Below are positions 53,193-58,684 of a stretch of DNA of 58,684 nt, piece after piece (the stretch's first letter is position 1; each line of letters begins with the position of its first letter). The notes beneath the pieces were generated by a model. The model searched no databases, was not told where the DNA came from, and saw only the letters and a list, made by a program, of their open reading frames with translations. This DNA is from an uncultured Eubacteriales bacterium (GTDB lineage: Bacteria > Bacillota > Clostridia > Lachnospirales > Lachnospiraceae), in assembly GCA_900314525.1 (NCBI GenBank), contig OMVN01000011.1, forward strand, positions 1 through 58,684, in the 5' to 3' direction. The translations under genes and the position numbers were made by a program.

Positions 53193-54371
53193 ATGAAAGA
53201 ATTAGAATTAAAATATGGTTGTAACCCTAATCAGAAACCATCAAAGATTTTTATGAATGATGGAGAACTTCCAATTGAAGTTTTAAATGGAAAACCTGGA
53301 TACATCAATTTTCTTGATGCATTTAACGGATGGCAGCTTGTAAATGAATTAAAGAGAGCAACAGGCATTCCAGCAGCTACATCTTTCAAACATGTATCAC
53401 CAGCTGGTGCAGCAGTAGGCCTTCCACTTAATGATGTAGAGAAGAAAATCTACTGGGTAGATGATATGGATATGGAATTTACTCCACTTGCAAATGCATA
53501 TGCAAGAGCAAGAGGTGCCGACAGAATGTCTTCATTTGGTGATTTTATTTCATTATCAGATGTGTGTGATGTTCCAACAGCAATGCTTATAAAGAGAGAA
53601 GTTTCTGATGGAGTTATTGCTCCAGGATATGAGCCAGAAGCACTTGAAATATTAAAGGCTAAGAAGAAGGGAAATTATAATGTAATCAAAATTGATCCTT
53701 CATATAAGCCAGCTCCTGTAGAGCACAAAGAAGTTTTTGGAATCACATTTGAGCAGGGAAGAAATGAACTTAAGATTGATGAGGAAATGCTTGAAAATAT
53801 TGTAACTAATAATAAAGAAATTCCAAAAGAAGCAAAGATTGATTTAATAATTTCATTAATTACATTGAAATATACACAGTCTAATTCAGTATGTTATGCT
53901 AAGGGCGGACAGGCAATAGGTATCGGAGCAGGACAGCAGTCACGAATTCACTGTACAAGACTTGCAGGTTCTAAGGCTGATAACTGGTTCTTACGTCAGT
54001 CACCTAAGGTACTTGGACTCCAGTTTGTTGATAAAATCGGAAGAGCAGACAGAGATAATGCAATCGATTTATATATCGGTGAGGATTATATGGATGTATT
54101 AGCTGATGGAGCATGGGAGAATATTTTTAAAGTAAAACCTGAAGTATTCACAAAAGAAGAAAAGAGAGCATGGCTTGACCAGATGCAGGATGTTGCACTT
54201 GGATCAGATGCATTCTTCCCATTTGGAGATAATATTGAGAGAGCACATAAGAGTGGTGTTAAGTATGTAGCTCAGCCTGGCGGATCAATAAGGGATGATA
54301 ACGTAATTGACACATGTAATAAATATGATATGGCAATGTGCTTTACAGGAATCAGACTTTTCCACCACTAA
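53193..54371 (+). CDS. AICAR transformylase (stand-alone PurH C-domain type)
   Basis: The 392-residue protein formylates AICAR with 10-formyl-THF. It starts with LKYGCNPNQKPS, has TSFKHVSPAGAAVG with the catalytic Lys-His pair, ARARGADRMSSFGDFIS, YTQSNSVCYAKGGQAIGIGA, GQQSRIHC and DAFFPFGDNI. The N-terminal cyclohydrolase domain of PurH is missing, and the preceding gene supplies that activity. It starts 17 bases after purO with AAAGGAG and ends at a terminator. Confidence 0.93.
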   Translation: MKELELKYGCNPNQKPSKIFMNDGELPIEVLNGKPGYINFLDAFNGWQLVNELKRATGIPAATSFKHVSPAGAAVGLPLNDVEKKIYWVDDMDMEFTPLANAYARARGADRMSSFGDFISLSDVCDVPTAMLIKREVSDGVIAPGYEPEALEILKAKKKGNYNVIKIDPSYKPAPVEHKEVFGITFEQGRNELKIDEEMLENIVTNNKEIPKEAKIDLIISLITLKYTQSNSVCYAKGGQAIGIGAGQQSRIHCTRLAGSKADNWFLRQSPKVLGLQFVDKIGRADRDNAIDLYIGEDYMDVLADGAWENIFKVKPEVFTKEEKRAWLDQMQDVALGSDAFFPFGDNIERAHKSGVKYVAQPGGSIRDDNVIDTCNKYDMAMCFTGIRLFHH

Positions 54372-54395
54372 AATTAAAATATAAATATTTATATA

Positions 54396-54434
54396 GAGAT
54401 GAACAGATGCAAGTCATTATGTTCATCTTTTTTT
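54396..54434 (+). terminator. Intrinsic terminator after the AICAR transformylase gene
   Basis: GATGAAC (54398-54404) pairs with GTTCATC (54421-54427), followed by TTTTTTT (54428-54434). Confidence 0.88.
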
Positions 54435-54453
54435 GAAAAAATTAAAATTGTTA

Positions 54454-54482
54454 TTGACATTATAATAGAAAAGGTGTTATAT
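54454..54482 (+). promoter_or_regulatory. Sigma-A promoter of clpB
   Basis: TTGACA (54454-54459), 17 bases and TTATAT (54477-54482). Neither a CIRCE nor a CtsR heptad repeat is visible around it. Confidence 0.75.
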
Positions 54483-54524
54483 ATGATGTAGAACAAACAA
54501 GATATCAGAGAGGAGGACAAGAAT

Positions 54525-57110
54525 ATGAATATAAATAAATTTACTCAGAAGTCAATGGAAGCAGTAAATGGTACAGAGAAGATTGCATATGAGTATGGTA
54601 ATCAGGAGATTGACGAGGAGCATTTTCTCTTAAGCCTTCTTACAATTGACGACAGCCTTATTTTGAAACTTATTGAAAAAATGGGAATTAATAAGGAACA
54701 GTTTATAAATGAAATTAAGTCGTATCTTTCGAAGAAAGTTAAGGTATCTGGCGGAGATTTAAGAATCAGCAACGATCTTAATAAAGTTCTCATCAGCGCA
54801 GAGGATGAAGCAAAACAGATGGGAGATGATTATGTTTCTGTTGAGCATCTGTTTCTTGCAATGATAAAATTTCCGAACAAACAGATTAAGGAATTGTTTA
54901 CTCAGTTTGGAATAGGCAGAGAGAGATTTCTTCAGGTACTGGCCACAGTAAGGGGAAATCAGAGAGTTACAACTGATAATCCTGAAGGAACGTACGATAC
55001 ATTAACCAAATATGCAACTAATCTTGTTGAGAGAGCGCGAGCACAGAAATTAGATCCTGTAATAGGAAGAGATGCAGAAATTAGAAATGTTATTAGAATA
55101 TTATCAAGAAAGACAAAGAATAATCCTGTATTAATTGGTCAGCCAGGAGTAGGCAAGACTGCAGCAGTTGAGGGTCTTGCGCAGAGAATAGTCAGAGGTG
55201 ACGTGCCAGCGGGATTAAAAGACAAGAAACTGTTTGCACTTGATATGGGAGCATTAGTGGCAGGTGCCAAATATAGAGGTGAATTTGAGGAACGTCTTAA
55301 AGCTGTGCTTGATGAAGTTAAGAAGAGTGATGGACAGATTATACTGTTTATAGATGAACTTCATACTATTGTTGGTGCAGGAAGAACAGAAGGATCAATG
55401 GATGCTGGAAATATGCTAAAACCATTGCTTGCAAGGGGTGAACTTCACTGCATAGGCGCCACAACGCTGGATGAATACCGAAAATATATTGAAAAAGATG
55501 CGGCTTTAGAGAGAAGATTCCAGCCAGTTATGGTGGATGAACCAACTGTGGAAGATACAATCTCAATTTTAAGAGGATTAAAAGAGAGATATGAGGTATT
55601 TCACGGAGTTAAGATTACAGACTCGGCATTGGTGAGCGCAGTTACATTATCATCAAGGTATATTACAGACAGATTTTTGCCAGACAAGGCTATTGACCTA
55701 GTTGATGAGGCGTGTGCTCTTATTAAGACAGAATTAGATTCTCTTCCTACAGAATTAGATGAATTAAAGCGAAGAGTGATGCAGTTAGAGATTGAGGAGA
55801 CTGCACTTAAGAAAGAGGATGACAGACTAAGTAAGGAGAGACTTGAAACACTTCAGAAGGAACTTGCTGAATTAAGAGATGATTTAAAGACAAAAATGGC
55901 TAAATGGGACAGTGAAAAAGAAAGTGTCGAGAATCTGTCAAAAATCAGAGAAAAAATTGAAAATGTAAATAATCAGATACAAATAGCAGAGAGAAACTAT
56001 GATTTGGAAACTGTTGCCAGACTTAAATATGGTGAACTTCTTAATTTAAATAAGCAGTTAGAGACTGAAGAAGAAAGGGTTAGAGATAATAAGTTATCAC
56101 TTGTACATGAGGCAGTTACTGAAGATGAAATAGCAAGAATTATTTCAAGGTGGACAGGAATACCTGTAGCAAAACTGACGGAATCAGAGAGAAATAAGAC
56201 TCTGCATCTTGATACAGAACTTCATAAAAGAGTAATTGGACAAGATGAAGCAGTTACTAAAGTAACGGAGGCCATTATGAGATCAAAAGCAGGTATAAAA
56301 GATCCTGGCAAGCCAATTGGTTCATTTCTGTTTTTGGGACCTACAGGAGTTGGTAAGACAGAACTTGCAAAATCACTTGCTGAAAATCTATTTGACAATG
56401 AATCAAATATTGTGAGAATTGATATGAGTGAATATATGGAGAAACATTCTGTATCAAGACTTGTGGGAGCTCCTCCGGGATATGTAGGTTATGATGAGGG
56501 AGGTCAGTTAACAGAAGCAGTCAGAAGAAAACCATATAGTGTTGTGCTATTTGATGAAATTGAAAAGGCACATCCCGATGTATTTAATATTCTGCTTCAG
56601 GTTTTAGATGACGGAAGAATCACAGATTCTCAGGGAAGGACTGTTGATTTTAAGAATACAATATTAATTATGACCTCTAACCTTGGATCTTCATATTTGT
56701 TAGATGGAATAGATGAAAATGGTAATATTTCAGAAAATGCTGTTAATATGGTAAATTCAGAATTAAGGAGCCATTTTAAGCCTGAATTTATTAACAGATT
56801 AGATGAAATAATAATGTTTAAACCACTGACAAAAGATAATATTTCAAAAATAGTCGATATTTTAATGAAAAATCTGAACAAGAGAGTTGCTGATAAGGAA
56901 TTAAAGATTACATTAACAGATAATGCAAAGCAGTATATTACAGAGAATGGATTTGATCCTGTATACGGAGCTAGACCATTAAAGAGATATCTCCAGAAGA
57001 ATGTAGAAACAATGTCAGCTAAAATGATTCTTTCAGGTGATATAGACGCAGGTGATGAAATTATAATAGATTATGATGGAAATTCACTTGTATCAAAAAT
57101 AAAAAAATAA
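54525..57110 (+). CDS. clpB: ATP-dependent disaggregase ClpB
   Basis: ClpB, with DnaK, extracts proteins from aggregates. The 861-residue protein has the N-terminal repeat domain ([24 protein letters not shown]), first AAA+ module with GQPGVGKTA, the middle coiled-coil domain (about 400-530, [16 protein letters not shown] and following), second AAA+ module with GPTGVGKTE and [19 protein letters not shown]. The coiled coil separates it from ClpA/ClpC. GAGAGGAGGAC precedes the ATG. A terminator follows. Confidence 0.97.
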   Translation: MNINKFTQKSMEAVNGTEKIAYEYGNQEIDEEHFLLSLLTIDDSLILKLIEKMGINKEQFINEIKSYLSKKVKVSGGDLRISNDLNKVLISAEDEAKQMGDDYVSVEHLFLAMIKFPNKQIKELFTQFGIGRERFLQVLATVRGNQRVTTDNPEGTYDTLTKYATNLVERARAQKLDPVIGRDAEIRNVIRILSRKTKNNPVLIGQPGVGKTAAVEGLAQRIVRGDVPAGLKDKKLFALDMGALVAGAKYRGEFEERLKAVLDEVKKSDGQIILFIDELHTIVGAGRTEGSMDAGNMLKPLLARGELHCIGATTLDEYRKYIEKDAALERRFQPVMVDEPTVEDTISILRGLKERYEVFHGVKITDSALVSAVTLSSRYITDRFLPDKAIDLVDEACALIKTELDSLPTELDELKRRVMQLEIEETALKKEDDRLSKERLETLQKELAELRDDLKTKMAKWDSEKESVENLSKIREKIENVNNQIQIAERNYDLETVARLKYGELLNLNKQLETEEERVRDNKLSLVHEAVTEDEIARIISRWTGIPVAKLTESERNKTLHLDTELHKRVIGQDEAVTKVTEAIMRSKAGIKDPGKPIGSFLFLGPTGVGKTELAKSLAENLFDNESNIVRIDMSEYMEKHSVSRLVGAPPGYVGYDEGGQLTEAVRRKPYSVVLFDEIEKAHPDVFNILLQVLDDGRITDSQGRTVDFKNTILIMTSNLGSSYLLDGIDENGNISENAVNMVNSELRSHFKPEFINRLDEIIMFKPLTKDNISKIVDILMKNLNKRVADKELKITLTDNAKQYITENGFDPVYGARPLKRYLQKNVETMSAKMILSGDIDAGDEIIIDYDGNSLVSKIKK

Positions 57111-57123
57111 GTTTTTAATATTT

Positions 57124-57153
57124 GCCCTCTGACTTTTTGCCAGAGGGTATTTT
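57124..57153 (+). terminator. Intrinsic terminator after clpB
   Basis: CCCTCTG (57125-57131) pairs with CAGAGGG (57141-57147), followed by TATTTTG. Confidence 0.85.
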
Positions 57154-57236
57154 GCGTAAATATATGACTGTATAACTATAATAAAAAAATAAATCCTGGG
57201 AATAATATTAATAAATATTTTAAAAGGAGAAATAGC

Positions 57237-57953
57237 TTGAAAGAAATATTATATATAATAATTTTGTCATCGTCATCTCTTGTTGTTTTATTTTTTCTCA
57301 CAAAGCTCATGGGAAATAAGCAGTTATCACAGCTGAATGTTTTTGATTATATAAATGGGATTACAATTGGATCAATCGCAGCTGAAATGGCCACATCGGT
57401 GGACGACGGTTTTGAAAAACCTTTGGTGGCAATGCTTGTATATGGCTTGTTTTCAGTGATTCTTTCTTATGTGAGTCAAAAATCATATAAATTAAGAAAG
57501 TTTATAAGTGGTAAGCCCTATCTTCTTATATATGGAGGTGTCATATATAAGGAAAATCTAAAGAAGGCAAAACTTGATTTATCTGAATTATTAGTACAAT
57601 GCAGGGTAAATGGTTATTTTGATATATCAGACATTAAAGTTGCTATTCTTGAAGAAAATGGCAAAATAAGTTTTCTTACTAAAGAGAAATACAGACCCCT
57701 CACACCTGATGATGTAAAAATCATACCAAAGGAAGACAATATAATGTCAAATATTATTATAGATGGAAAAATAATGTACAGAAATTTATCAGCAATTGGA
57801 AAAAATAGTAAATGGCTTGACAATCAATTAAAAGCCAAGGGTATTAAGGATTATAATAATGTTGCGTTGGCGATGTGTGATAAAAACGATAATTTCATGG
57901 TTTTTAAGGTATCAAACAAGAAAAATATGAAGGAAGAGGATATGATTATCTAA
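57237..57953 (+). CDS. DUF421 (YetF/YrbG-like) membrane protein
   Basis: The 238-residue protein has three N-terminal membrane segments (about 5-22, 40-55, 65-82) with the family motif LTKLMGNKQLSQLNVFDYI followed by GITIGSIAAE, then a cytosolic domain with GKPYLLIYGGVIYKENL and LSELLVQCRVNGYFDISDIK. The family is common in spore formers; function unknown. The start is a TTG at 57237, seven bases after AAAGGAG. Its last eight bases overlap the convergent Cys-rich gene. Confidence 0.9.
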   Translation: MKEILYIIILSSSSLVVLFFLTKLMGNKQLSQLNVFDYINGITIGSIAAEMATSVDDGFEKPLVAMLVYGLFSVILSYVSQKSYKLRKFISGKPYLLIYGGVIYKENLKKAKLDLSELLVQCRVNGYFDISDIKVAILEENGKISFLTKEKYRPLTPDDVKIIPKEDNIMSNIIIDGKIMYRNLSAIGKNSKWLDNQLKAKGIKDYNNVALAMCDKNDNFMVFKVSNKKNMKEEDMII

Positions 57954-58314
57954 AACCTTTATATCTTTTCTGCCTTCTTTTGTATATTTCATCAGCCATA
58001 AGCACTTTGATTATATCTTTTAAATAACACTCTTCCGTACATTTTTTTCCATATTTACAATTACATTTGGCAAGACAGCATATATCATTACATTTTTTTG
58101 TAAACATAACATTGTCTGGACATTCGTCATATATCATGCTTCCTGGATAATCAAGTTTGTCGCATTCCCTAGATACAAGTGTTTTTAGTTCTTTTAATTC
58201 ACCTGGAAACAGGGAGTTTAGCTGTTCTAGTTCCCTTCTGTATAAAATGGCATCCATAGATAAATCTGCCACACTCCATTTGTTTTTATATTGATTCAAA
58301 CCTTGGATATTCAT
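57946..58314 (-). CDS. Cys-rich conserved-type small protein
   Basis: The 122-residue protein starts MNIQGLNQYKNKWSVADLSM, followed by helical DAILYRRELEQLNSLFPGEL and a cysteine-rich part: RECDKLDYPGSMIYDECPD, then CNDICCLAKCNCKYGKKC and TEECY. Eleven cysteines, several as CC or CxC, could bind a metal cluster or zinc. I recall hypotheticals of this kind with WSVADLS in Lachnospiraceae, but cannot assign a function. The ATG at 58314 has a weak AGAGGAATT upstream on the minus strand. Confidence 0.72.
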   Translation of the reverse strand: MNIQGLNQYKNKWSVADLSMDAILYRRELEQLNSLFPGELKELKTLVSRECDKLDYPGSMIYDECPDNVMFTKKCNDICCLAKCNCKYGKKCTEECYLKDIIKVLMADEIYKRRQKRYKGFR

Positions 58315-58648
58315 AATTCCTCTAATATACTTTTTGATATTATACTCAAAATAATATTATTTTGACACTGAAAATACTTTAATTTAATAGTAGTAAAAAT
58401 AACCAAATAATTATAAATATTATAATTAATATTGTATAATTATACGAAAATTATAAAAAAAATGTAAAATTGACTATTTTCATGTATTTTCCTCTAGTAA
58501 TTTAGTAGTAGTGTCAAATGATACCACCATTTTTCTATATATTTTCTTTATTTCAAAGGGATTTGTACAAAAAAAGTGACTACCACCCTAAATAACCAGT
58601 ATAATTGAATCTGCGAAAAAACAATATCCGGATAGAAAGGTAATCACT
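58315..58648. other. AT-rich intergenic stretch before the right-end element
   Basis: No gene is visible in these 334 bases. The stretch 58380-58470 is extremely AT-rich. GTAGTAGTGTCAAATGATACC (near 58506-58526) and AAGTGACTACCACCC (near 58577-58591) might belong to an insertion-sequence end, but no clear terminal repeat can be set from one side only. Confidence 0.4.
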
Positions 58649-58684
58649 ATGGACATTATAATGTATTTGATTCAATTAATTCAA
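58649..58684 (+). CDS. Start of a probable transposase gene (12 codons, partial)
   Basis: An ATG at 58649, eight bases after GAAAGG, opens the frame MDIIMYLIQLIQ, which runs off the window. The Leu/Ile/Gln pattern recalls the first helix of transposases seen in Lachnospiraceae insertion sequences, and an assembly contig ending in a repeated element would explain the position. Twelve residues cannot prove this. Confidence 0.35.
   Translation, partial: MDIIMYLIQLIQ

Noticed and set aside
1-58684. CRISPR arrays, rRNA or tRNA genes
   Set aside because: No regularly spaced repeats, rRNA blocks or cloverleaf sequences with TTCRA loops were found by eye.

Overview
This is AT-rich DNA (about two thirds A+T by eye) from a Firmicute of class Clostridia, most likely a Lachnospiraceae member. 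Evidence for this: dense Gram-positive gene order, strong AGGAGG ribosome binding sites, TTG and GTG starts, the sporulation genes spoIVA and ytfJ/gerW plus a SpoVB-type flippase, a PurO plus stand-alone AICAR transformylase pair, and several small proteins that resemble Lachnospiraceae hypotheticals (DUF5721-like, a 45-residue membrane protein, a Cys-rich 122-residue protein). I cannot name the genus. The window looks like a whole assembly contig: both ends appear to run into insertion sequences.

Layout. 1-1550: the end of an IS3-like element abuts a large serine recombinase that has lost its catalytic N-terminus. 1620-8957: a housekeeping operon (rbgA, rnhB, yraN, pgeF, a DUF512 radical-SAM-like protein, der, plsY, gpsA). 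8976-11871: a MalT/LuxR-type regulator and a DUF2442-like protein. 12000-19097: a group-B-like [FeFe] hydrogenase, spoIVA, a membrane-anchored MutS-type ATPase, an intracellular subtilase, a two-OB-fold ssDNA-binding protein and a cobalamin adenosyltransferase. 19094-21180: a sigma-A promoter, a lysine riboswitch with terminator, then dapA and dapB. 21266-28783: a small lipoprotein and lgt (convergent), a SPOR amidase, a HAD phosphatase with thiC, two unknown proteins, the ytfI-ytfJ pair and a short membrane protein. 28794-37536: rluF, ligA, metA, a C_GCAxxG_C_C protein, a SpoVB-like flippase (minus), nifS-mnmA and a Cache sensor with no output domain. 37551-37665: a multibranched RNA-like element. 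37725-43571: a PHP phosphatase (minus) and the glycolytic run gap, pgk, tpiA, gpmI. 43657-48167: yihY (minus), a branching-enzyme homologue that has lost its catalytic residues and carries a lysine-rich tail, and mscS. 48248-52312 (minus): argH, CIRCE-controlled htpG and a DUF5721-like protein. 52462-58314: purO, an AICAR transformylase, clpB, a DUF421 protein and a Cys-rich protein (minus). 58315-58684: AT-rich noncoding DNA and the first codons of a probable transposase.

How it fits together: most of the window is core metabolism and information processing, with clear promoters and intrinsic terminators. The less ordinary items are the degenerate GlgB-like protein with a histone-H1-like tail, the unclassified RNA structure behind the orphan Cache protein, the palindrome in the hydrogenase promoter, Asp111 in MetA, CIRCE control of htpG, and the membrane MutS-type ATPase. 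I found no CRISPR array, rRNA or tRNA.
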